From: Nostoc sphaeroides
GTDB lineage: Bacteria > Cyanobacteriota > Cyanobacteriia > Cyanobacteriales > Nostocaceae
DNA length: 64,000 bases
Assembly (NCBI RefSeq): GCF_003443655.1
Contig: NZ_CP031941.1
Coordinates: 3,346,501-3,410,500 of the forward strand
Direction of reading: 5' to 3'
Below, piece by piece: positions 17,720-26,259 of the stretch (position 1 is its first letter; each line of letters starts with the position of its first letter). Under the pieces are notes generated by a model. That model was not told the origin of the DNA and ran no database searches. It saw only the letters and a program-made list of their open reading frames with translations. A program made the position numbers and the translations under genes.

Positions 17720-18817
17720 TTATAATATTCTGTCCCCAGTTTTGGGATCAAACACAAACAATTGATTTAAATCTAGTTGCAAAGAAAAGCGATCGCCTGG
17801 ACGCGGACGCACATCCCCGCCCACTTGAATATTCAACACCACCGCCGAACCTGGTAAACCAGCACGAATCAAAGTTTCCCTTCCCAAAGGTTCCACCACC
17901 TTAACTTCCACAATCAGCTGACTCTCATTTACTTCTTGGCGGGTTGGCGGTTCGTTAATAAAAATATGCTCTGGGCGAATCCCTAAATCATAACTGTGTC
18001 CCTGACGCAGCTGTAATTTTTCTTTCACAACTGCTGGAATCGTTAGTAATTGTCCACTCACATCAAAACCATTACTTTCATAGATTGCAGGCAAAATATT
18101 CATTGGTGGGCTACCTAAAAAACTTGCCACCATCTGATTAGCAGGACTTGCATAAATACTTTGGGGATCGCCAATTTGTTGAATGCGCCCGCGATTTAGC
18201 ACGACAATTTTATCAGCCAAAGTCATCGCTTCGACTTGATCGTGGGTGACGTAAATTGTGGTAATGCCTAATTCTTGATGTAACTGTTTCAATTCTGCCC
18301 TGGTATCATCGCGCAATTGGGCATCTAAATTAGATAAAGGTTCATCAAGTAAAAATACTTGTGGTTCACGAGCGATCGCTCTTCCTAATGCTACTCGTTG
18401 TTGCTGTCCCCCAGAAAGTTGTTTGGGCTTACGATCCAGCAAATGATCCAGAGAAAGCGATCGCGCCACATTCATCACGCGTTCTTGAATGATTTTTCGA
18501 TCAACCTGACGCATTTGCAAGCCAAAGCCGATGTTTTGGGCCACACTCATGTGAGGATAGAGAGCGTAGTTTTGGAATACCATCGCTACATCCCGTTGTC
18601 TGGCTGGGATATTATTCACCAAGCGATCGCCAATAAAGAGTTTGCCAGATGTAGCAGTTTCTAAACCAGCGATCGTTCGCAAAATTGTAGATTTACCACA
18701 ACCAGATGGCCCAACTAAAACCCAAAACTCGCCATCAGGAATTTCAAAGGTAATATCCTCAATAGCGGTGACATTATTAAATTTACGCTTAATATCTTCT
18801 AGACGAACGTTTGCCAT
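17720..18817 (-). CDS. ugpC: ABC transporter ATP-binding protein, UgpC/MalK type
   Basis: The 365-residue ATPase has Walker A GPSGCGKST, Q-loop FQNYALYPHM, signature LSGGQQQRVALGRAIA, Walker B VFLLDEPLSNLDA and switch histidine YVTHD. A C-terminal OB-fold (TOBE) regulatory domain follows at ~240-365, including the LGIRPEHIF motif. This is the CUT1 group, which energises uptake of glycerol-3-phosphate, maltose and other sugars. No permease or binding protein is nearby, which is common in cyanobacteria where one such ATPase may serve several permeases. The specific substrate is therefore open. Confidence 0.9.
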   Translation of the reverse strand: MANVRLEDIKRKFNNVTAIEDITFEIPDGEFWVLVGPSGCGKSTILRTIAGLETATSGKLFIGDRLVNNIPARQRDVAMVFQNYALYPHMSVAQNIGFGLQMRQVDRKIIQERVMNVARSLSLDHLLDRKPKQLSGGQQQRVALGRAIAREPQVFLLDEPLSNLDAQLRDDTRAELKQLHQELGITTIYVTHDQVEAMTLADKIVVLNRGRIQQIGDPQSIYASPANQMVASFLGSPPMNILPAIYESNGFDVSGQLLTIPAVVKEKLQLRQGHSYDLGIRPEHIFINEPPTRQEVNESQLIVEVKVVEPLGRETLIRAGLPGSAVVLNIQVGGDVRPRPGDRFSLQLDLNQLFVFDPKTGDRIL

Positions 18818-18868
18818 TATCTAATTTGATATTTTCAGTTTGGGATCTGCGACACTTCCAACTAAGCA

Positions 18869-19114
18869 CTAGGAGGTTTGATCCGCTCCCTCCGAGGAAC
18901 TGTGAGGCTGCTTTATAAGTGCAGAAACTTGGTCGTTCTGCACAACTCTAATCAGAAATCTTAAAGCCTCATTGACGGCATCAGCATTGGGAAAAACCTC
19001 TGCAACATCCGCTTCTAAACGAATTGTTGTCTTCCCAAAGCTTTTTCGTTCAGGGCCGAACTTTCTGACCCTTAAACTCTTTAAGTCATACTCTGATCGC
19101 AAATCATCTTCCAT
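18869..19114 (-). CDS. Antitoxin partner of BrnT-like toxin
   Basis: The 81-residue protein reads LRSEYDLKSLRVRKFGPERK, then DVAEVFPNADAVNEALRFLIRV. This looks like the small antitoxin usually found after BrnT-type genes in cyanobacteria. It follows the BrnT gene by 7 bp on the same strand. A ribbon-helix-helix DNA-binding role is inferred from family context, not visible as a strong motif. Confidence 0.65.
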   Translation of the reverse strand: MEDDLRSEYDLKSLRVRKFGPERKSFGKTTIRLEADVAEVFPNADAVNEALRFLIRVVQNDQVSALIKQPHSSSEGADQTS

Positions 19115-19121
19115 TTCTACC

Positions 19122-19394
19122 TTACCCGTCTTTGTATGCTTCTCGCTCGGATCGTGTTACCTCTCTTGCACTAATGATACGAATCGAATTTCCTCTTTCC
19201 GTATACGACATGATTAGTAAGCGTCCCCGATTTGACTCTCCAATAATAAGGTAACGCTCCTCATCATCAGAGTGGTCTGGATCGTAGAAGTCAACATAAA
19301 GTGGATCGTCGAAAACAGTTTTGGCTTCTTCAAAGGAAACCTGATGTTTTAAAAGATTTCTTGCCGCTTTATTTTCGTCCCACTCAAACTTCAT
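19122..19394 (-). CDS. brnT: BrnT family toxin (DUF497)
   Basis: The 90-residue protein has the DUF497 signature: FEWDENKAARNLLKHQVSFEEAKTVFDDP, then DERYLIIGxS-like EERYLIIGESNRGRLLIMSYTERG and IRIISAREVTRSEREAY. BrnT is a RelE-fold ribonuclease toxin. All typical conserved residues of the family appear present. It lies between a HicB-like gene (7 bp upstream) and an antitoxin gene (7 bp downstream), so the three are almost certainly one transcript. Confidence 0.9.
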   Translation of the reverse strand: MKFEWDENKAARNLLKHQVSFEEAKTVFDDPLYVDFYDPDHSDDEERYLIIGESNRGRLLIMSYTERGNSIRIISAREVTRSEREAYKDG

Positions 19395-19401
19395 GGAATT
19401 A

Positions 19402-19620
19402 TTAAATTACTACCTTTTGAATCCCTATAAATTCTGGTATTTCTTCATCATTTTCTGTTTCTAAACAAAGTTCAATTACTTCTTTCATATTATCCATCAA
19501 CTCATCAATTGTTTTTCCCTGACTATAACAGGCTTTTAGCTGAGGGACTTCTCCAACATAATAACCATCTTCATCCCGTTCAATGATGACGTAGAATTCT
19601 CGGTTGGTGGGATTGATCAT
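19402..19620 (-). CDS. hicB: HicB-like antitoxin without a HicA
   Basis: The 72-residue protein reads FYVIIERDEDGYYVGEVPQL, KACYSQGKTIDELMDNMKEV and IELCLE, the HicB partial RNase H-like fold that neutralises HicA. In the usual cyanobacterial arrangement hicA follows directly; here brnT occupies that place and no HicA frame is found nearby. The catalytic aspartate of the RNase H core is kept (ERDEDGYY). It may be an orphan antitoxin or part of a mixed module. Confidence 0.85.
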   Translation of the reverse strand: MINPTNREFYVIIERDEDGYYVGEVPQLKACYSQGKTIDELMDNMKEVIELCLETENDEEIPEFIGIQKVVI

Positions 19621-19645
19621 AATCTATTTGTACGTAGGCTCAAAA

Positions 19646-20374
19646 TCATTTTTCTGGATTCTTTGACCAAGCTGGGTGAGAGAGTAAAGAAGCAAAGACT
19701 CGTACTCCCCGAAGTTGATTAGAGAGAGGTAAGTGACCTCTAGGCGCACTCAAATCCCAGGTAAACTCGTTAGGGTATCGTGTCCAGCTATTACCTGCTT
19801 TCCAGCCAATCTTCGGCCAGAAATTCTCCCAGTTTTTACCCAAACTTAACCAGATTTCTCGCTGTACTGAAAAGCCAAATTTACCTTCAGAGTGGACTAA
19901 CCAAAGGTTGTTAATGGTTTGCAAGTCAACAGCCGAGGTATTTTCTACCTCAGTAAAGTACAACCATTTTCGTTGTACAGCCGTTGGCCCTGATAGTTCA
20001 CACATTTTTTCAATGGTGACGCGATCGGCTGCTTGGAAGTCTTGAACAGCTAGTAGCTGTTGCAAAGAATTGTAGTTAATCCCGCATTCTGATTTTAGAG
20101 GTACAATTCCCTCAGGAAAACAAGAGCGCAGAAATTCTTTGGCTTGAGGTGCATCGGAGTTATAGAGGACTTGGTAAGCTTTGCCATCAACCCAAGTAGC
20201 TGGGTTCTCCCGTCGTTTCAGTAAAAATTCCATCAACACGTCTAATCCCTCATTACCCAACTCAGCTAACTGTGGGATTATCTGTTGTTGGACTTTTTCA
20301 GACCCGGCGATTAACGGTCGTCGGAGAGAGTCGATGTCATTTGCAGGGCCTGATAAAATCATTGGGTCTGTCAT
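19646..20374 (-). CDS. gun4: GUN4, activator of magnesium chelatase
   Basis: The 242-residue protein has an N-terminal helical domain (SLRRPLIAGSEKVQQQIIPQLAELG) and the C-terminal GUN4 core: INYNSLQQLLAVQDFQAADRVT, WLYFTEVENTSAVDLQTINNLW, GKFGFSVQREIWLSLG and WTRYPNEFTWDLSAPRGHLP. GUN4 binds protoporphyrin IX and Mg-protoporphyrin and stimulates Mg-chelatase at the first step of the chlorophyll branch. Two start ATGs lie four codons apart (MTDPMILSG); either is possible. It lies 25 bp upstream of the hicB-like gene on the same strand, probably by chance. Confidence 0.95.
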   Translation of the reverse strand: MTDPMILSGPANDIDSLRRPLIAGSEKVQQQIIPQLAELGNEGLDVLMEFLLKRRENPATWVDGKAYQVLYNSDAPQAKEFLRSCFPEGIVPLKSECGINYNSLQQLLAVQDFQAADRVTIEKMCELSGPTAVQRKWLYFTEVENTSAVDLQTINNLWLVHSEGKFGFSVQREIWLSLGKNWENFWPKIGWKAGNSWTRYPNEFTWDLSAPRGHLPLSNQLRGVRVFASLLSHPAWSKNPEK

Positions 20375-20551
20375 GCCATTCTAGTTTTAGCGGTCAGTGA
20401 AAGAGTGGTAAGCTATCGGTTTTCTCCAAAGTGGAGCATTGATAGCGAAAAGTAGTTTACTATTTTTGATCGTACAAAATTGCGATCGCTTCACTGAATC
20501 CCACACTTAATCCCCAAATAATGTACAAGGAGAATAGGGGGAAAATCTGGA

Positions 20552-20690
20552 GACTAGGGACTGGGGACTGGGGACTGGGGACTAGGGACTGCGTACTACG
20601 GAGGGGACATGGAGGACAAGGGTGAATTATTGAAAAAATCACTTCGTGTCTCTTCCCAATCCCCAATACCCAGTACCCAATCCCCAATAT
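20552..20690. repeat. Dispersed stem-loop repeat, sister of the one in mfd
   Basis: GACTGGGGACTGGGGACTGG arrays are followed by GGAGGACAAGGGTGAATTAT, TGAAAAAATCACT and TCTTCCCAATCCCCAATACC. The same block order is found at 2967-3077 inside mfd. It occupies most of the upstream region of icd and creates spurious minus-strand frames. Confidence 0.85.
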
Positions 20691-20750
20691 ACAAGCCTGC
20701 CACATAAGGTTTTTTTGAATAGCAGCGTATCGATTAGGAGTGTGTGAACG

Positions 20751-22172
20751 ATGTACGAAAAGATTACCCCCCCCGCAGCCGGAGCAAAAATCACCTTCAA
20801 AAATGGTGAACCAATCGTACCGGACAATCCAATTATCCCCTTTATTCGCGGTGACGGCACAGGTATCGACATCTGGCCTGCTACCCAAAAAGTTCTCGAT
20901 GCTGCGGTAGCCAAAGCATATAAGGGTCAGCGTCAAATTAGCTGGTTTAAGGTTTACGCTGGGGATGAAGCTTGTGATTTATACGGGACTTATCAGTATT
21001 TACCTCAAGATACTCTGACAGCAATTGAAGAATATGGTGTAGCGATTAAAGGGCCTTTGACTACTCCCATTGGGGGGGGAATTCGTTCTTTAAATGTAGC
21101 GCTGCGGCAAATTTTTGACTTGTATGCCTGCGTGCGTCCTTGCCGTTACTATGCAGGTACGCCCTCACCCCATAAAAATCCCGAAAAGCTGGATGTAATT
21201 GTTTATCGGGAGAATACGGAAGATATTTATTTAGGCATTGAGTGGCGACAAGGTAGCGAAATCGGCGATCGCTTAATTAAAATTCTCAATGAAGAATTAA
21301 TCCCTGCCACCCCAGAACACGGGAAAAAACGCATTCCTCTTGATTCTGGTATTGGCATCAAGCCCATCAGCAAAACTGGTTCCCAACGCCTAGTCAGACG
21401 TGCCATCAAACACGCCTTGCTATTGCCCAAAAACAAGCAACAAGTGACTTTGGTGCATAAGGGCAACATCATGAAGTACACCGAAGGCGCTTTCCGCGAC
21501 TGGGGTTATGAATTAGCAACCAGTGAATTTCGCCAAGAAACTGTTACAGAACAAGAATCTTGGATTTTGAGTAACAAGGAAAAAAATCCGAATATTTCTT
21601 TGGAAGAAAACGCCCGCCAGATTGAACCTGGGTTTGATAATCTGACTCCAGACAAGAAAGCGCAAGTTGTCAAGGAAGTTGAAACTGTTCTTAACACAAT
21701 TTGGGCAACTCACGGCGATGGCAAATGGAAAGAGAAAGTTTTGGTGAATGACCGGATTGCTGACAGTATTTTTCAACAAATCCAAACCAGACCGGATGAG
21801 TATTCGATTTTGGCGACGATGAACTTGAACGGCGATTACTTGTCTGATGCTGCTGCTGCGATCGTTGGGGGATTGGGAATGGGGCCAGGGGCGAATATTG
21901 GTGATTCTAGTGCCATATTTGAAGCTACCCACGGCACTGCACCCAAACACGCCGGCTTGGATCGCATTAATCCAGGTTCAGTGATTTTGTCTGGTGTGAT
22001 GATGCTGGAATTTATGGGTTGGCAAGAAGCCGCAGACCTAGTTAAGAAAGGTTTAAGCGATGCGATCGCAAATAGTCAAGTCACCTACGATTTAGCTCGG
22101 TTGCTAGAACCGCCAGTTGAACCCTTAAAATGTTCTGAGTTTGCCGACGCAATTATTCAGCATTTTGGTTAA
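20751..22172 (+). CDS. icd: NADP-dependent isocitrate dehydrogenase
   Basis: The 473-residue enzyme makes 2-oxoglutarate, which in cyanobacteria feeds nitrogen assimilation and signals carbon/nitrogen balance. Visible features: [14 protein letters not shown] at the start, the substrate site [19 protein letters not shown], the [14 protein letters not shown] block, and the Mg2+-binding [17 protein letters not shown] with [18 protein letters not shown] [15 protein letters not shown]. An insertion of ~50 residues ([16 protein letters not shown]...[14 protein letters not shown]) relative to E. coli Icd (416 residues) is typical of cyanobacterial forms. A ribosome site TAGGAGTG precedes the ATG. 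Nitrogen control by NtcA is known in this group, but no clear site was seen. Confidence 0.95.
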   Translation: MYEKITPPAAGAKITFKNGEPIVPDNPIIPFIRGDGTGIDIWPATQKVLDAAVAKAYKGQRQISWFKVYAGDEACDLYGTYQYLPQDTLTAIEEYGVAIKGPLTTPIGGGIRSLNVALRQIFDLYACVRPCRYYAGTPSPHKNPEKLDVIVYRENTEDIYLGIEWRQGSEIGDRLIKILNEELIPATPEHGKKRIPLDSGIGIKPISKTGSQRLVRRAIKHALLLPKNKQQVTLVHKGNIMKYTEGAFRDWGYELATSEFRQETVTEQESWILSNKEKNPNISLEENARQIEPGFDNLTPDKKAQVVKEVETVLNTIWATHGDGKWKEKVLVNDRIADSIFQQIQTRPDEYSILATMNLNGDYLSDAAAAIVGGLGMGPGANIGDSSAIFEATHGTAPKHAGLDRINPGSVILSGVMMLEFMGWQEAADLVKKGLSDAIANSQVTYDLARLLEPPVEPLKCSEFADAIIQHFG

Positions 22173-22192
22173 TTCTATTAGGGTTAATTAGT

Positions 22193-22304
22193 CACAAGTC
22201 GAATTACCCCACCCTAACCCTCCCCGTATGTATTGGGGAGGGAACTAGATTTCTTGTTTCCCCCCAAAACATCGGGGGGATTAAGGGGGGTAATTTGACT
22301 TGTG
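22193..22304. repeat. 112-bp inverted-repeat element
   Basis: The termini CACAAGTCGAATTACCCC and GGGGTAATTTGACTTGTG are inverted copies with one mismatch. The interior has CACCCTAACCCTCCCC and GGGGGGATTAAGGGGGG. Related interiors occur at 32343-32464 and within 38066-38265. It could also act as the icd terminator region. Confidence 0.8.
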
Positions 22305-22360
22305 TATACACGCTTTTTTAATACTTCTCAGACATCCTCTGATAAATCAACCATTTTAAA

Positions 22361-22665
22361 AAAGCGAAATGGCATTTTATTTGCAAAAAACACCAAAATC
22401 AGAAAGCAAACTGGGGTTTGAGTAAGTCAAATGGCATTTTGAGAAAGCAAAAGCTTTTTTTATTTGCGGAAAACACCGAAATGAGTAAGTAAACTGGGGT
22501 TTGAGTAAGTCAAAGCTTCTTTTGCTTACGGAAAACACCAAAATCAGAAAGTCAAATGGCATTTTGAGAAAGTCGAAGCTTCTTTTACTTGCGGAAAACA
22601 CCAAAATCAGAAAGCAAACTGGGGTTTGAGAAAGTCAAAGCTTCTTTTGAGAAAGTAATTGCGGA
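22361..22665. repeat. Modular A/T-rich tandem repeat block
   Basis: Short modules are shuffled in tandem: CAAACTGGGGTTTGAG, CAAATGGCATTTTGAGAAAG, AAAGCTTCTTTT and GCGGAAAACACCAAAATCAG. Each appears two to five times in varying order. Reading frames through it are repetitive and have no family, so no gene is called. Confidence 0.8.
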
Positions 22666-22749
22666 TTTTACTTATTGAATTTAGTCAAAATATGAAGTTT
22701 AGATAAAATTATTGAAAAAATTGCTGATAAATTTTGATCCGTCAGATTT

Positions 22750-22889
22750 CAATACGGTTTGGATAAGGTTTTTTGATGACACGCCGCTAATTGCAAAGCA
22801 AAGACGCGATAAATCGCCGTCTCTACAAAGGACTGATTCTTGTAGAGACGGCGATTTATCGCGTCTCTTGCCTTAACCGAACGGTATCG
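22750..22889. mobile_element. 140-bp relative of the CAATAC MITE, with 10-bp target duplication
   Basis: Ends are CAATACGGTTTGGATAAGG and CCTTAACCGAACGGTATCG. The interior has an inverted pair built on GACGCGATAAATCGCCGTCT. CGTCAGATTT flanks it exactly on both sides (22740-22749 and 22890-22899). Confidence 0.9.
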
Positions 22890-22919
22890 CGTCAGATTTA
22901 AAACTAGTCAAAAAATAAA

Positions 22920-22955
22920 GTCCCCGGCTTTTCTAAAAAGTCGGAGATTTTTTTG
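22920..22955 (+). terminator. Terminator-like hairpin
   Basis: CCCCGGCTTTTC and AAAAAGTCGGAG pair and are followed by ATTTTTTTGG. No intact gene directly precedes it, so it may be a dispersed hairpin rather than a working terminator. Similar hairpins occur at 30032 and 38357. Confidence 0.5.
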
Positions 22956-22973
22956 GGGCAATCCCCTATAAAG

Positions 22974-23075
22974 CAATACAGTTCAGTTAAGCCCAAAAAC
23001 CTTGGTAAAGACGCGAAATTTCGCGTCTCTACAGGTCTAAAATTAGTACCAAAAATCCTTAACTGAACCGTATTG
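22974..23075 (+). mobile_element. 102-bp MITE, copy C, with 10-bp target duplication
   Basis: Almost identical to copy B (16587-16688). Flanked by CCCTATAAAG at 22964-22973 and 23076-23085, an exact 10-bp duplication. Confidence 0.95.
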
Positions 23076-23146
23076 CCCTATAAAGTTTCCGTTATTCGGA
23101 TTTAGAGTTATCGACAACTCGGCGCAAGTTCTCCATTAATTCGGAT

Positions 23147-23344
23147 TTAACTGTGTTTGATTTTTCCATAAGCCTCTATCAATACCCAACTATCTGCTCC
23201 ACAAATCACTGCACAAATAGCGATGGTAACTGTATCAATTAATTTATGCTTTTTGGTGCGCTCAACTCTCTTGTCTTCTAAATCTTTAAAATAATTTGCA
23301 ATTGTGATTTTTGGTGGTAGCTTCATTTCCAGATTTTGTCTCAT
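23147..23344 (-). pseudogene. ISAs1-family transposase, N-terminal remnant
   Basis: The 65 residues read ANYFKDLEDKRVERTKKHKL, IDTVTIAICAVICGADSWVL and IEAYGKIKHS. This is the DDE-associated N-terminal domain of ISAs1-type transposases (DxRxERTxKHxLxDILxIAICAVICGADxWxDIE). The frame stops just after YGKIKHS, where intact proteins continue for some 300 residues; none of the DDE catalytic core remains nearby. No inverted terminal repeats were found. Confidence 0.85.
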
Positions 23345-23752
23345 TCAAATGAATTGAGAATACCACTTCATCCCATTTTATTGATTCTTAATAGAAACGA
23401 ATTTACCATCAAATCTTCTGTTTATACATCTATTGTATTAATATTAACCTACTAATGCTTTCCTTTTTCTCCATTCATATAAGTTATATTTTGTCAAAAC
23501 AAATTAGATGCGTTTCCCATGCGGGCTACGCCTACGCAATTAACAAAGGATGGTTTGTAAAAGCCTGAAATAACCTATTTACGTTAATACATAAGATGAT
23601 TCATTTTTACAGTGCATAACTTTTAATTACGTTGCGAAAAAGCTCTAAAAATAAAATAGCTTTTTTCACCAAAAATCGGAGAAAAAGTTGATCTTGACTT
23701 CAACAACGGTTTTACGGTAAATAACTAAATTAGTTAAAAACCGAGGCAAGCT
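23345..23752. other. AT-rich intergenic stretch
   Basis: No gene recognised. A small repeat GCGGGCTACGCCTACGC lies at about 23522-23538. The rest is presumably the upstream region of the 53-residue-repeat gene; no promoter boxes can be assigned with confidence. Confidence 0.5.
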
Positions 23753-24865
23753 ATGACTTTTACATTTCTGGCGGCACAGGATCGTTCCGAACGAGGATGG
23801 AGCAATTATGATGTTTTGGCAGGTGACGTTAATGGCGATGGTCGGACTGATTTGATTTGGAACGAAACAGGAGACATCAATCGCACTTACGTCGGACTTG
23901 CTAACCGGAATGGAACTTTTACATTTCTGGCGGCACAGGATCGTTCCGAACGAGGATGGAGCAATTATGATGTTTTGGCAGGTGACGTTAATGGCGATGG
24001 TCGGACTGATTTGATTTGGAACGAAACAGGAGACATCAATCGCACTTACGTCGGACTTGCTAACCGGAATGGAACTTTTACATTTCTGGCGGCACAGGAT
24101 CGTTCCGAACGAGGATGGAGCAATTATGATGTTTTGGCAGGTGACGTTAATGGCGATGGTCGGACTGATTTGATTTGGAACGAAACAGGAGACATCAATC
24201 GCACTTATGTCGGACTTGCTAACCGGAATGGAACTTTTACATTTCTGGCGGCACAGGATCGTTCCGAACGAGGATGGGGCAATTATGACGTTTTGACAGG
24301 TGATGTTAATGGCGATGGTCGGACTGATTTGATTTGGAACGAAACAGGAGACATCAATCGCACTTATGTCGGACTTGCTAACCGGAATGGAACTTTTACA
24401 TTTCTGGCGGCACAGGATCGTTCCGAACGAGGATGGGGCAATTATGACGTTTTGGCAGGTGATGTTAATGGCGATGGTCTGACTGATTTGATTTGGAACG
24501 AAACAGGAGACATCAATCGCACTTACGTCGGGCTTGCTAACGGTAATGGAACTTTTACATTTCTGGCGGCACAGGATCGTTCCGAACGAGGATGGGGCAA
24601 TTATGACGTTTTGACAGGTGACGTTAATGGCGATGGTCGGACTGATTTGATTTGGAACGAAACAGGAGACATCAATCGCACTTATGTCGGACTTGCTAAC
24701 CGGAATGGAACTTTTACATTTCTGGGGGCACAGGATCGTTCCGAACGAGGATGGAGTAATTATGACGTTTTGGCAGGTGACGTTAATGGCGATAGTCGGA
24801 CTGATTTGATTTGGAACGAAACAGGAGACATCAATCGCACTTACGTTGGACTTTCTGATTTCTAA
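23753..24865 (+). CDS. Protein of seven near-identical 53-residue FG-GAP/VCBS-like repeats
   Basis: The 370-residue protein consists entirely of seven copies of a 53-residue unit. Each contains FLAAQDRSERGWSNYDVLAG, DVNGDGRTDLIWNETGDINR and TYVGLANRNGT. The DVNGDGRTD loop is the calcium-binding FG-GAP/VCBS motif, and seven blades fit a beta-propeller. The DNA repeats (159-bp period) are nearly identical, so expansion is recent. There is no signal peptide: the ATG is directly in the first repeat, after GAGGCAAGCT. Either it is cytoplasmic, or secreted by an unseen route, or a fragment of a longer ancestor. Function is unknown. Confidence 0.75.
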   Translation: MTFTFLAAQDRSERGWSNYDVLAGDVNGDGRTDLIWNETGDINRTYVGLANRNGTFTFLAAQDRSERGWSNYDVLAGDVNGDGRTDLIWNETGDINRTYVGLANRNGTFTFLAAQDRSERGWSNYDVLAGDVNGDGRTDLIWNETGDINRTYVGLANRNGTFTFLAAQDRSERGWGNYDVLTGDVNGDGRTDLIWNETGDINRTYVGLANRNGTFTFLAAQDRSERGWGNYDVLAGDVNGDGLTDLIWNETGDINRTYVGLANGNGTFTFLAAQDRSERGWGNYDVLTGDVNGDGRTDLIWNETGDINRTYVGLANRNGTFTFLGAQDRSERGWSNYDVLAGDVNGDSRTDLIWNETGDINRTYVGLSDF

Positions 24866-24968
24866 ATTTGCCTATAAGGGGTAATTAGATGTCGTTTGCT
24901 CTGGGGATTAAAGGTAGGGCAAACACATCTAAATTCCTCTTGATAACAACCAAATTTATTGGAAGTCC

Positions 24969-26030
24969 CTAAGCTACTTGCTTTAGGTGTGATTTTGCTA
25001 ATTGATCAGGTGCGATCGCTCCATTCTCTGTAATAATTGCTGTAATCAACTCAGCCGGAGTCACATCAAAAGCTGGATTGTAAAAATCTACACCCGCAGG
25101 TGTGAGAATGGTATCGCCAACTTGATAAATTTCTGTTGGTTCGCGTTCTTCAATGGGAATTTTGCTGCCATCGGCTAATTCAAAATCAACGGTAGAAAGG
25201 GGCGCAGCCACAAAGAAGGGGATATTATGTGCTTTAGCTGCGATCGCAACACTATATGTACCAATTTTATTAGCAGTGTCACCATTAGCAGCAATGCGAT
25301 CGGCACCCACAACTACAGCATGAATCAAACCCTGTTTCATGCAATGGGCTGCCATATTATCAGTAATTAATGTCACTGGAATACCTTCTTGCACACATTC
25401 CCAAGTGGTGAGTTTTGCGCCTTGCAAACGAGGACGGGTTTCGTCGGCAAATAAACGTTCTAAACGTCCTTCCCTCCAAGCGGAACGCACAACACCTAAA
25501 GCAGTGCCATAACCAGCAGTAGCTAATGCCCCGGCGTTGCAGTGGGTAAGTAACCTTAGCTTTTCTGGGGTAGTGGGCAAGACTGCCAAACCATTGTCGC
25601 CGATCGCTTGACAAGTTTGTAAATCTTCAATATTAATCGCTTGGGCTGTTTGGAAAAGGGTTTGCTTGATATCTTCTACTGTTCCCAGCGTTTCGTAGGC
25701 GGCTTTCAGCATCCGGCTAATTGCCCAAAATAAATTTACTGCTGTTGGACGAGTAGAACGCAACAACTGGGCTACTTTATCTAAGTGTTGCAAAAATTCG
25801 GTGCGATCGCTTGTTGCAATTTCCCTGGCACCAAGATACATTCCATAAGCCGCAGCTACACCAATTGCAGGCGCACCTCGGACAATCATAGTTTTAATCG
25901 CCCGCGCCATATCTTCACTGCGGTGAATTTCCACAAATGTATATTCGTTGGGTAAGCGAGTTTGGTCAATTAATGACACCGAGTCGTTGTGCCAAATAAC
26001 GGGATAAACCTGATTTGTGGAAGGTGTCAT
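24969..26030 (-). CDS. mtnA: S-methyl-5-thioribose-1-phosphate isomerase
   Basis: This enzyme isomerises 5-methylthioribose 1-phosphate to the ribulose form in the methionine salvage pathway. The 353-residue protein has [40 protein letters not shown] (catalytic cysteine), [20 protein letters not shown] (catalytic aspartate) and the late [20 protein letters not shown]. These are family-defining and the length is normal. A 94-bp piece of this gene has been copied to 29819-29912, starting at the HIP1 octamer 25803-25810. No other methionine-salvage gene is adjacent. Confidence 0.95.
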   Translation of the reverse strand: MTPSTNQVYPVIWHNDSVSLIDQTRLPNEYTFVEIHRSEDMARAIKTMIVRGAPAIGVAAAYGMYLGAREIATSDRTEFLQHLDKVAQLLRSTRPTAVNLFWAISRMLKAAYETLGTVEDIKQTLFQTAQAINIEDLQTCQAIGDNGLAVLPTTPEKLRLLTHCNAGALATAGYGTALGVVRSAWREGRLERLFADETRPRLQGAKLTTWECVQEGIPVTLITDNMAAHCMKQGLIHAVVVGADRIAANGDTANKIGTYSVAIAAKAHNIPFFVAAPLSTVDFELADGSKIPIEEREPTEIYQVGDTILTPAGVDFYNPAFDVTPAELITAIITENGAIAPDQLAKSHLKQVA

Positions 26031-26152
26031 AGAAAGAGGTAGTTAATAGATGGGCAATATTTTTTACTTTAACAAGAAAGAATTCAGGAATTAGGAGCCA
26101 GAATTTATTTTATTGCGATCGCTGAAGGAAGTTAAGAGACTTCCAATACAAA

Positions 26153-26235
26153 AATTATCCAACTTTGTGGGGTGGGCATCTTGCCCGCCTTTGCTTACGA
26201 GATAACCACCTCACAATAAATAGTTGGATATTTTT
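26153..26235 (-). repeat. Inverted-repeat hairpin after the RTX gene
   Basis: TTATCCAACTTTGTG and CACAATAAATAGTTGGATA are inverted, with GGGTGGGCATCTTGCCCGCC as an inner palindrome. On the minus strand the last arm is followed by ATTTTTG, so it may also terminate the RTX gene. Confidence 0.6.
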
Positions 26236-26259
26236 TATTTGGAATTGGACGAAGCGGTA

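Noticed and set aside
17565..17904. Short plus-strand frames between Uma2 and the UgpC-type gene
   Set aside because: No domain, and the second overlaps the end of the ATPase gene on the other strand.
20460..20936. Minus-strand frames across the icd upstream region
   Set aside because: They run through the G-rich dispersed repeat and into icd; composition is that of the repeat.
22361..22665. Possible CRISPR array or repeat-protein gene
   Set aside because: Modules vary in order and spacing, there are no uniform spacers and no cas genes; the frame there is not protein-like.
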